Assembly (NCBI GenBank): GCA_963989245.1
Contig: CAXDII010000424.1
Span: forward strand, 92,501-156,500
Direction: 5' to 3'
Length of the DNA: 64,000 nucleotides
Origin: Nansenia antarctica
Taxonomy: Eukaryota; Chordata; Actinopteri; Argentiniformes; Microstomatidae
Positions within the stretch are counted from its first letter, which is position 1; every line of letters begins with the position of its first letter. Position numbers and translations under genes: made by a program. The notes below the pieces were generated by a model. It did no database searches. It had not been told where the DNA came from and saw only the letters and a list, made by a program, of their open reading frames with translations. Positions 12,801-21,245 of this stretch are shown here, piece after piece.

Positions 12801-13350
12801 TGTAGTTGACTATTTCAATCTCTGGGTCTTTGATGGATTCATCAAACTTGGTCTCAGAGAAGCTCAAAATATGAACCTTGCTGTCATGGAACATTTCTCT
12901 GATTTGGTCCAGTTTAGGCACAAGACTGTTCACATTAAGGTGAACAATATGCAGGCCCTTACTGCTGTGTCCAAATAGAGAGTGTATGTCCTTGACTTGG
13001 AAATAGTCACCACCATTTTGGTCATCGTCACGTTGAGGATTGGGGGGTGGGGGGGGGCGCCCATTGTTCAACGGTTTCGTCGTAGAGTCTCCGGGTGGAG
13101 AAGGGGGGGGTCGTCGTCGGGTGGGGGAGGGAGGGGGGAGGGTGGGGGAGGGAGGGGGGAGGGGGGGGTTCGTCACCGGGTGGGTGAGGCCTCTGTGTTC
13201 GTCACCGGGTGGTGGGGGGGGGTTCGTCACCGGGTGGGGGAGGCCTCTGTGTTCCCTGGCTAGGTGGTGGAAGATAGGTGGGGGGGTAATGTTATTAGCA
13301 TATCTACCCATTGTTTTGCTAGCCACGTCTGAAACCTGGATGTCTGCTGT
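9834..13350 (-). mobile_element. Near-intact non-LTR retrotransposon (jockey/CR1-L2 superfamily)
   Basis: A minus-strand LINE with a (CAAT)n 3' tail (read as GATT repeats at 9822-9838) sits within unit 4 of the 645-bp array. Unit 4 continues on the other side at about 13,351 (GATTACAATC). The 5' part is a G-rich satellite on the + strand (13,040-13,260) that encodes a proline-rich leader. The long ORF is uninterrupted, which indicates a recent insertion relative to the neighbouring Tx1 element. Confidence 0.88.
10201..13326 (-). CDS. LINE ORF: endonuclease-reverse transcriptase, 1041 aa
   Basis: An open frame of 1041 codons. Residues about 1-110 are low-complexity Pro/His/Arg encoded by a satellite. 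About 125-340 is an APE endonuclease (LHIVHLNVNSL, SETKFDES, SIYRPP, LIGDLNTD, SDHYMIF). About 560-850 is the reverse transcriptase, with DLQKAFDTVDH, GVPQGSILGP and LFADDSALLVS (FADD box). A C-terminal thumb/tail region follows. Just after the FADD block, the segment that usually links NKLSxHLGKTE to KFLYR (including a KYLGV-type motif in related LINEs) appears to be missing in frame: ILYHRT runs directly into RFLYR. The element may therefore be open but impaired. No second ORF is recognised. Assignment within the CR1/L2/Rex1 group is uncertain. Confidence 0.9.
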   Translation of the reverse strand: MASKTMGRYANNITPPPIFHHLAREHRGLPHPVTNPPPPPGDEHRGLTHPVTNPPLPPPSPTLPPPSPTRRRPPPSPPGDSTTKPLNNGRPPPPPNPQRDDDQNGGDYFQVKDIHSLFGHSSKGLHIVHLNVNSLVPKLDQIREMFHDSKVHILSFSETKFDESIKDPEIEIVNYTVIRNDRNRYGGGVCMYIHNDIIFNTRDDLNHDKLESVWVEIIFNKAKPVLVGSIYRPPDQSDFYDILEGCLDDVDCVEKILIGDLNTDMLRNEASVFKSFTRFSELHGLRQQITKPTRVCISTQTTIDLILTSDESKISKSGVIVCGLSDHYMIFCTRKKQKPKAGGHKTITTRSLKSYSSEALNHKLENQDWFDELKCTQVEEAWLGFKTKFLNIIDSIAPMRTTRVKTRSEPWMNSDILNAMKVRDLKCSEVQKCKSKLVKHLNEDHKTHFEKIKKQCNKLCNQVITMTKSAKKEYLDNKIEENLNKPRDLWKLLNSQLGCSQKLKTRSTNISIKSGDSLLTDKLDVAKCLNTFFTTIATKLVNNLPPHSGRYGVEHIREFYNKLGVRNDDFKLSMVSNDEVFKKLGALHSEKATGHDNIPARFLKDSAASITPIITHIINLSIKQGHVPLDFKIARVTPLYKKGNKLDPGNYRPVSILNSISKLMEKIVYEQVDRYLTEKKLMYEFQSGFRTSHSTDTCLLYLNDHINHEVDSGKYCGMVMLDLQKAFDTVDHHILLDKLKAIGFDRTSVSWMQSYLEGREQVVSVNGTLSPPLPVTCGVPQGSILGPLLFLIYVNDMSSACDCNLFLFADDSALLVSDRDILQVEKALSTELSRICIWLADNKLSIHLGKTETILYHRTRFLYRISSLVSKNTLRTLSGALIQCHFDYAVTSWYYRTTKAHKTRLQTAQNKLVRLLLGLNPRTHLTAAHFLSLDWLRVVDRVQQLALGLVFKIRYTTKTPKYLSTYFQKVNNVHTYNTRGSSTNHVQPRCTTNKGLNSFANYAVKMWNALPIILKECKTLPTFKTTLKKHLQEAAIRNWTL

Positions 13351-13598
13351 GGATTACAATCAAAGCCGTGGATCTGTGTAAAATGGCCGGAGCCGCCTAG
13401 CCAAATGTATGACAACTGAAAGAGGAAAAGGAACACAACATTATCGATATGACAGAATGTTTGTGTGCAGTATCATACATGAGCATCAAACAGCTTTATA
13501 CATGCTCACACCTGCAACTGCCAAGGCAGGCCTCAGTGGGCCTACTCTGTTCTAGTCTAGGTCCCACAGGGCTAGCTGCAGCATACAGACCCAACACA

Positions 13599-13601
<3 letters not shown>
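13351..13601. repeat. 645-bp repeat, remainder of unit 4 and truncated unit 5, ending in (AT)n
   Basis: The sequence matches the earlier units from GATTACAATC through AACACAGC at 13,600, then breaks into an (AT)n run (13,601-13,635). This marks the right edge of the array. Confidence 0.88.
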
Positions 13602-13636
<35 letters not shown>

Positions 13637-13734
13637 CAACATTGTATAGTGACAGAATAGCCTATCTCTGCAGACAGAAGTGGTCAGTAGTAACATGTTA
13701 GACAGTGAGGCAGCGAGCTGAGACAAAGGCTTCT

Positions 13735-13975
13735 ACTGACCCCGACACAGAGTCTCCCGTTCTCCTTGTTGACTGTTGAGATGTTTTCCGCAGTAAAGGA
13801 AACCAAATACAGAGATGTAACTATTCTAACCGTTCTGCCATCACTACAGATGTTGCATTACTGCTGTAATGTTTGCCCTCTGTCACAGTTGTAAACGTAA
13901 TAATCACTCGTAAGCTTCAGCACGGTGTGTGTTTACTGACTCCGCCATCTTAGATCGACTTCTCGTTCCCTGGTA
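13735..13975. mobile_element. Partial second copy of the solo LTR
   Basis: This stretch aligns by eye with 7215-7425 of the LTR. Shared landmarks are CTCCCGTTCTCCTTGTTGAC, GTTTGCCCTCTGTCACAGTT and CAGCACGGTGTGTG. It carries an extra ~30 bp and lacks both LTR ends. Confidence 0.75.
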
Positions 13976-14820
13976 TCGCGGGAATAAACCATGTCGTCGT
14001 CGTCGTCTTCTTCTTCTTGTTGTTTTGGTTTTAACGGCAGCGTGCGTCCTTGATGCTGCATTACTGCCCTCTGCTGGAGGCAGTTACATCCTACAATGTC
14101 CGTTCTGTCATGTTCATCAGAGCAATTGCGCGTCATCTCCCTGTCATCAGAATGATCACGCCCCTTTTTGGGTGATAGAAGAGTAGAAGTTTGACTGGCG
14201 GTCAATGGGAATTTCTGGTCTTTGCTACTTTAATCCGATACAATAAAAAAAAACGTATTGCTTTTTAGATATTAGATGCACAAATCCGATGGCCAGTTAG
14301 GCAAACTATTATATAGTGTCGTTTCCGATCAATGACGACGTCGTTATATGGAGAAAAGTAATGAAATAGGCAGTGTGTCCTTTCAGTCTGCCTCCATCCA
14401 TGTGGATGAACCACCCGACCCAATGGCCTGAGGTGTCATATCCTAACATATACAATTACCTTATTGAATCTCCAGGTAATGTATTTCTGACATCTTTCAC
14501 TTTTGCTGTCGTTAAGATTTTATTTTTCTGTTTTGGTAGTCTGTACAATGTGACACTTGCCCTCTTCCACCGGCCCTAGTTTAGGACCTAGCTTGCTGTT
14601 CATTATTTTGAGGATAACTCATAGCTAGCTAGCTATAACATCTTTATATATATGTATATATATGTATATATATACACATGTATACATACATATACTATAT
14701 ATACCATACAGGCTAAATACTGATTATTATCATCACTTTGGCAAATGCATCATCTATGCCCATTGAACAGATTTATTAATGATCCTATCTTAAGAAAACT
14801 AATGTAACACTCTCATCTAG
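13976..14820. other. No recognised gene; trinucleotide runs and AT repeats
   Basis: Contains short (GTC)n/(TTC)n runs at 13,993-14,020 and (AT/GTAT)n at 14,640-14,705. It could include the terminal region of the transposon whose genes begin at 14.8 kb, but I could not identify matching terminal inverted repeats. Confidence 0.5.
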
Positions 14821-14840
14821 GGATTTACACGGCAAGTCAA

Positions 14841-16418
14841 ATGAAGAACTACAAATCCCTGGAAGCACATAAGTTCTTCACCAGTGGCTGGGTGGATGTG
14901 GTACTGCACCACAAACCCTCTGCTGACATCACCGTTTCAAGACCCAGGTCAAGCCATCATGGAGGGTCACTGATAAATCCCACAGCACTTGGGTTGCTGC
15001 TAAGAGTACTGGAGAGGTTAAAGCAGCTCACTGTGTTTGCATGGCAGGGTAAGCTGACTGATTAATCTCAATGCCATATCAAATTCTTTCAGAAGAAAAA
15101 AAAATGCTCATTGTATTCTATTTTATTCTAGACTGGGAGAAAGTTGTTCCCACGTCGGGGCACTTCTTTTTAAGTTAGAGGCATCTGTCCGCCTTGGCTA
15201 CACAAGGACGGCACCAACCAGCATCGCCTGTGCCTGGAATAAAGTCTGTACCAAAAAGGTGGAGGCAGACATGGTGAAGGACATTGAATTATACACAGAC
15301 AAGGCAAAAAGAAAGAGGGCTGTTGGAAAAAAGTGTGGGGTAGTTCCGAAGGCAAAAGAACAACATCAAAAACAGTTCCTTGATATGTTGTCTGCCACTG
15401 GAGCACTTTTAATGGATATGCGGACTCTTTCAGGCCAATGCCATGGTATGAAAATCTGTTAGGGTTTTCTGATGACCAAGTACTGGCAATAGAGGAAGAA
15501 ACTAAAGACCAGGCAGAATGTTCAACTTGGCACCTGCAAAGAGTTGGGAGGGTGACAGGCACATCTAATTTTCTGTGTTTGTGGCAGTTTTGGTGATTGT
15601 AGGGTGGTAGAGCTATGCTGTCCTTTTATTTTACAGGTGCAGATGCAGATGTATGTGTGCAAAACAACCTATGCAGACTTCATCACCTGGACCCTGAAGC
15701 AAACGGTCATCTTCCGTGTCCATCAAGATGAAGATTTTATTTGTAAGGCAGTGGACACCATCAGCCGTTTTTGGGCCAGGCACATCTACCCTCAGCTGGC
15801 AGGAACCTCAGTCACAGAAACAGAGCTGGAGCTTCAGGTACAACACACTTTGTTCAGACACTGCAAATACATTGTCTGTCATGTAATATATGTAACATAT
15901 GCCATACAAATATAGGTAAACCCAACACAATTAATCACAAATGATTTATTTGTAATTTCAGGAGTTTGAGGTGGAGTCCACAGACAGTGCTGTCCCAGAC
16001 ACAGAACGAGAGCTTCAGGTAAAATACACACAATTTAAAACACTGCAATATGGAAAATACATAAATAATTAACATTTACAAATGTAACAATTTCTGTTAA
16101 TTATGAGGTGCATGCCAACAGAATTGATCACCAATGATGTGTTTGCAATCTCAGGAGATTGAGGTGGAGTCCACAGACTGTGCAGTCCCAGAAGCAGAGC
16201 AGGAACTTCTGGTAGAACATACAGCATTCAAACACTGCATTGCAGTCATATGGAAATGCTTTTATAGTTCATATCTGTTTATATAGCATTTGCTACCATT
16301 TGCTGTTATGAGTTCATGAGGTTCATGGAAACATAATTAATCAAAAATGATTTATTTACATTCACAGGAGACTATGGTGGAGTCCACAGTCAGTGCAGGG
16401 TGGAGAGCAGTGCAGTAA
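14841..16418 (+). pseudogene. SWIM/YqaJ-type exonuclease gene of a DNA transposon (degenerate)
   Basis: Exon-like blocks in order: 14,841-15,048 (MKNYKSLEAHKFFTSGWVD, the N-terminal block of fish SWIM-YqaJ proteins); 15,132-15,462 (LGESCSHVGALLFKLEASV, the second half of the SWIM zinc-binding motif, then KLEASVRLGYTRT...); a frame-shifted continuation at 15,440-15,580 (GFSDDQVLAIEEET, RVGRVTGTS); 15,637-15,837 (VQMQMYVCKTTYADFITWT, the conserved nuclease-fold end of the domain); and three 57-bp exons ending at TAA 16,416-16,418. Splice signals and phase 0 hold across the last four exons. The first CxC pair of the SWIM motif is not found, and a frameshift near 15,440 separates two blocks, so this copy looks inactive. 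YqaJ proteins are lambda-exonuclease-like nucleases. This gene converges on a DDE_Tnp_4 transposase 190 bp away. Confidence 0.7.
15962..16418 (+). repeat. Tandemly triplicated 57-bp exon with its intron
   Basis: Exons 15,962-16,018, 16,155-16,211 and 16,368-16,418 (the last truncated by a stop) each begin after an AG and encode variants of E-x-x-VEST-x-x-A. The first two have a GT donor and are exactly 57 bp. Period is 193 and 213 bp. All are phase 0, so any number can be spliced in or out without a frameshift. Confidence 0.8.
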
Positions 16419-16607
16419 GGTAGATTTTGGAAGATGAGGGAGCAAATAGTTGTCAAAAGACTGACTATGATGTGATTTACAGTAAATGTGACCTAAGCAC
16501 CAGACACATTACGGTGTATGTTAAGTTGTAAGATTGTTCATATGAGCTCAAACAGAAAAGAGAGCAGGACTGATTAACTGACTATACATCCCCCTGTCTG
16601 TTTTTAT

Positions 16608-18310
16608 TTAACACAATGCTACCTGACATGTTGACCAAGGCAGCGCACACGTGTGTACTATCTTGTCAATTGTAGCTACATCCTTGTTCTCAATCTCATC
16701 CCGCAGGGACTTCACGAAGCAAAAAGGAAGCGGCCCACCCAGGATTTGGAATCTGCACTTCAGGACGCCAATCACACGTTCTGTAAAATACCAATAAGTC
16801 TTTTGATAATCTTTTTAGGAAAAACTTCTCATAACTTTACCCATGTTCTCAGTATTTGTCATAGCACTGTTATACAAATGGCTACAGTCATACGTTGTGC
16901 TGTGTTGTTGAATATTGGCAGGAGTTTCAATGAAATTGTTAATAATTTATAAATAAATATATATACTTGCCAATATGAATCCGAACTTTGGATTTTCTTC
17001 TGGACTCTTCCACGTCTTTGCCTGGAAGTTGTTTCCTAACCTGAGTGAAGGCTGGGGTTAGGAGACTGGCACCAAGCAGGCCAAAGTCATCTTTAAGCGT
17101 AAAACCCCGGTCAGCCAAGATCTGAAACAAGGAATGCGATTGAATAGAGTAAGTCTATTGCTTGTAATGTTTGTGGTGAAATAATGAGTACAAAAAAATG
17201 TGTGTATGTGATGAACTGTTACAGTATAGTATACAGTATGTAGAGTTCTACATTAACTGGTCCCCATGATGGTGGTACAGTGGTGAAATGAAGCCAGATT
17301 CCCTCACTATCTTAACATCGGATGCTCTTCCACCCCAGCCTTTGGACAAGAAGGTGATGCTGCCTGCAGGACTACACGCAATCAAATATTTTACCGTAGT
17401 CCACTTCTTATAGCTGGAGTAAGATTTGGCCCTGTGGAAAAAACAAAGCATGGTTAGCATTCAGAAGTTACCTGGCCAAGTAATCATGAATTACATCTTT
17501 TTTGGTGTCTTTACCTGGCTTTAAGCCCCTTTGGATGTACAATTCTGATTTCAAAACAATCAATGATTGATGTGAGGCGAGGAAATGTGGCCTTTATCGT
17601 TGGTGGTATGGTTTGTCTGATGCAATCCCTGTCAGGCCAGTGAATGAGAAAGGTGATCTTTGCATACAGAAGATTCAGCCAACGTTGGAATATGTGGCGG
17701 ATGGTAGACTGTCGTTGGTCCAGTATTTGGCTCAGCAAAGCAATCGACGGATTCTGGCGTAGCTTGAGCAAACAGAGGAAAAGCTGGTCCTCGGTCAACA
17801 ATCGAAAAACCTTAGGTGGTGACTTGATAAACTGAAGAAGGTAGCGATGTAGACAGTCAAACACTGCCCAGTCAAGCCCAGTCATGGCCCTGCATGCACT
17901 GTTGTTGCCTCGAACAGCATTCACAGACAATCGCTGCAATGCAGCATCACGTTCTCTTCTGGCCTCATCTCTCTCTCCTGAGATTGGCTACCTCTATTAC
18001 AATAGCAACCTGCTCCCTGTGCGAAACTGGCCTGTTGCTCCGTCCTCAGTGAGAGGTTGTTCAGTAGGCTCAGTGAGAGGTTGTTCAGTAGGCTCAGTGA
18101 GAGGTTGTTCAGTAGGCTCAGTGAGAGGTTCTTCTTCTGAAGGTGACCTTTGTTTTCTTTTGGCTGACAGGACCTTCCCATCATCACCAGCCTCTCTCTT
18201 CCTGGCATTTTTGTAGCGCCGTAATTTAACTCTGCCTTGTGTCAATTGCTGCTGATGTGGAAAAATAGATGGGACATAATCCGGATGACTACAATCATTC
18301 ACATGGAATC
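16608..18310 (-). pseudogene. THAP-DDE_Tnp_4 transposase (PIF/ISL2EU-like), multi-exon
   Basis: Exons, high to low: about 18,000-18,310 (C-terminal end of a THAP-like domain, HPDYVPSIFPH, then a Lys/Arg linker and LTEPTEQP repeats); 17,515-17,977 (helical region and IIDCFEIRI, first catalytic Asp); 17,257-17,431 (KSYSSYKKWTTVKYLIACSP, SKGWGGRASD); 16,971-17,121 (ILADRGF, second Asp; SRRKSKVRIHI); 16,608-16,780 (ERVIGVLKCRFQIL, with the catalytic-Glu helix entry; stop TAA 16,608-16,610 followed at once by AATAAA on the minus strand). One intron reads as GC-AG (ATTG|GCAAGT), needed to restore RIHIERVIG. The donor after 17,257 reads CAG|TTAATG, apparently a mutated GT, so this copy may be dead. 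The THAP zinc-ligand exon is not found and may have been displaced by the neighbouring element. Confidence 0.8.
18055..18132. repeat. 24-bp coding minisatellite, about three units
   Basis: A 24-bp unit containing TTCAGTAGGCTCAGTGAGAG repeats about three times. On the minus strand it encodes LTEPTEQP in the linker between the THAP remnant and the transposase core. Confidence 0.85.
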
Positions 18311-18378
18311 CTGAAACCAGTAGAGTAAGTGTAAGCCAAATGCAGATACTCATTCAAAAGAACTTTATACAGCTTTGA

Positions 18379-20070
18379 TTAAATGCACTCATCAAATGTA
18401 GTCATTAAGAGATGCCACCTATTTGAAAGAAAGTCCCCTATTTTCTGTAGAAAAAGATGCCTTGAAGATTCAGCTGTTTTATGACGACTTCGAAACGTTT
18501 TTTGGCCAATGTCAGTGTAATGTTTTTTTAATTGTCTCTTAAAGAAATTATGTTTGGCTTCATAACGCATGCACCACATGTGCAGAATTGGGCCGATGTT
18601 CCTTATATTGCGAGGATAATGTAGCATGAAGTGATGCTTTGGTAAGAGATTGATTGAAGGAAATAACTGCTTGAAGAGTCGATGGTGGTCAATGATTAAA
18701 TGTTTGAGGTATATGGTCATGCCTTCTGACAGGATTGGTGAAAATATAATGTTGACGATCTGAAGAAGCAAAAGTAGAAGATGCCAGTACTTATCATCTG
18801 TCTGTATCAAATCACCAAATAGCAAAGGCATATTGCGTAATAAGCACCAAGACTGTATGGCATTCAACCCCAAATCATTACTTCCATCAAACAACTTCAC
18901 TCTTGGCGGACGATTTCGCTGTTGATTGTAACCATAGTCAAAAGCATGTATTCTACCAGCCAGTTGTTCAGCATTTAGGAAGTTGTCCTTAATGTACTGC
19001 AGAACGTTTCACTTCAAACTGACCAACCCCCTCTAGAATATCATGCATTATGTCTACAGAAAAATTATTGAATTTTTATTGAATACTGAAGTGAATTCAA
19101 CAGACAACTGTGTTTCACACCATATACATGAGATAGTGTAGGATCTGTTTGAATAGTTTGACAGTGCTGTGCGTGCATCTCAACAGTTCTTAGTACAACT
19201 TTCGGATCGTCCTCACAGAACACAGATTGATAACAATGTTTCTCAAGCAGACAGAAACGACAACAATAGCGAGCCCCAAATGATTCCACAAAGCCAAACA
19301 GACCATGCAAACCAAGATTATCTCCAGTGACCTGAACTAAGGTACCATGAATCACGTGTTTCAACATGGGAATTTGAAGTCCCTCTCTTTCCAGTATTTT
19401 AAGATCATGAACAAGGGGCTCAAGTATGGAATTAAACCCATAACGCTTGATGTCCTGCGCATGGAAAAGAGCACACAATTTAATATTAATCAAAGAGGAA
19501 TTAAAGATTGGGGGGAAATTTCTTAATGTAAAATATATAGCACCTAATTTATGTAAGCCCTTTTTAGAGCCCAAGGGATTTGCCGTTTCAAAGTCGTCAT
19601 AAAACAGCTGAATCTGCAAGGCATCTTTTTCCACAGAAAATAGGGGACTTTCTTTCAAATAGGTGGCATCTCTTAAATCTGCATACACACCTTCCTTGTG
19701 AATGTGCCTGGGCTTGAACATGTCTTCAAGTTCTGGATTTTGAAAAATGTTCTTAAGTGTTTCCAAAATGGGAACATATGCAAACTTATCAGTTACAATA
19801 ACCTGGTCATTATGTTCTTGTAGTTCTGATTCTTCTACTGTCAAATCTTGTGCCAAGCACCTTTTCAATAGGTACAACACTTCCCCATTTTTCTTTTAAG
19901 TGTTTGTTTCTTTTAGCTTCAGAATTTAAAGGTGTGAATGGGTTTTCCAAATTTTTAAAGGATTGTTCTATTTTTTCTTTACTATCTGTGTCCTGTGAGG
20001 ATACGCACTGTAAAGCTGCATCTTTAGCCTGACTATGAATATCAAAAAAGACTTCTTCCATGGATGACAC
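18379..20070 (-). mobile_element. Transposase-like ORF remnant, tentative tnp2/CACTA-like
   Basis: Minus-strand blocks at 20,070-19,810, 19,880-19,065 and 18,900-18,379 resemble a widespread uncharacterised fish transposon protein. Landmarks are FAYVPILETLKNIF, LFYDDFETANPLGSKKG, GDNLGLHGLFGFVESF, RYCCRFCL, then (about 19,050, partly out of frame) DIMHDILEG, and PKHHFMLHYPRNI plus RYEAKHNFFKR. The DxxHxxxEG-type motif recalls tnp2 transposases of CACTA/EnSpm elements, but I am not certain of the superfamily. Frameshifts separate the blocks. It lies directly beside the THAP-transposase and may have inserted into it. Confidence 0.6.
18406..19680. repeat. ~90-bp inverted duplication within the tnp2-like element
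   Basis: 18,406-18,500 is the near-exact reverse complement of 19,587-19,680 (for example GAAAGTCCCCTATTTTCTG against CAGAAAATAGGGGACTTTC). The left copy carries the YDDFET-coding segment backwards, replacing the proper end of the ORF. Confidence 0.85.
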
Positions 20071-20759
20071 AAAACAATTTACACTAGACTGACTTAATCC
20101 ACCTGCTTTGAGTTGTGCGACAGCAGTGGCACATATCTATGGTGCTCTTATTGGACTTTCTTAAAAGATAAGATGTCGACGTCTCAACTAGACCATCTAT
20201 CACCCCCTCTTCTACACTGCTTAAAGGAACATCATTGTCAACCTGTTGGTCAAAATTCTCAGTGTGTTTGAATGTTTCCTAAAACCAGAAAAAGTACCAA
20301 ACACACAGCTACATCCAGTGTGAACACATTTCTTAGCGCCCGGTGTTTCGCCCTTTCGGCTCTACGTTGCCACATGACTATTTTACCTGTGTGTGTTTGT
20401 CCCTCTTGGCAGGGAATGAGACAGAGGAATCCGGAGAGCAGGCAGAGGAACGAGCGATCGTTTTTGTATATGATGGTATATTCTCCATCTTTTGATCCCA
20501 TCATCCCCACTCCACTAAAGCTTAGCTCTACCTGCAGGCTAGAATGCGCCATGTTCCCCACAGTGCATTTGATGTGAATTTGTATATGATGGTATATACT
20601 CCATCTTTTGATATTTTGGGCTCACATGGTTTGGAGCTGAAAATTAAATTGTTGAATGCATTCATTTCTTCTAAAGTTGTCATTTTTACTCACTTCATGG
20701 AATATTTGTAATTAGACTTTTAAATTAAGTGTAAAAATAACACCACACAGATTTTATTT
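20071..20759. other. No recognised gene
   Basis: A repeated phrase (TATATGATGGTATAT...CTCCATCTTTTGAT) occurs at 20,467-20,502 and 20,583-20,614. Open frames of about 100 codons on both strands show no family resemblance. Confidence 0.5.
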
Positions 20760-21245
20760 AACAAATAGTGGCACGTTTCTTTGACAGCATGCCGTGTTAA
20801 TTGATGTTAAAATTCTACTCTATCAGAGTTGGTTTTTCACTGTAAGAGTAAATTATCAACACAGCAGTGTGTAAAATCAACACTTATCTGAGTCAACTGA
20901 CCCTCCAGTGTTAACGTTTAATAACTCAATGCAGTGTTAATGAGCATAGGAATTTAACTCAATCAGAGTTGATTTGTTATCACAGAAGAGAGAATTATCA
21001 ACACTACTGGGAGTGATATTAACACTCCACAGAGCTAATTAACCTGTAGTGTTAAGTTTAAACAACACAAAACAGTGTACACCAGTGTTACCTTTTTACT
21101 CTATTTAGAGTTAATTTAACTCTAAAACTTTAACACTAGGGAAAGAGTCAGTTTAAATCCAATTTGGAGTAGGACCATATACACTCCGGAATAGTGTTAC
21201 ATTTAATTCTTTAAGTGTTACTTTAACACTGCAAGATTTACTGTG
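20760..21245. repeat. Degenerate repeat rich in GTGTTAA/TTAACAC motifs
   Basis: Short motifs AGTGTTAA, TTAACACT, ATCAGAGTT and TCAACAC recur in both orientations, as in fish MITE-like repeats built from internal palindromic monomers. Clear terminal repeats were not found. Confidence 0.6.
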
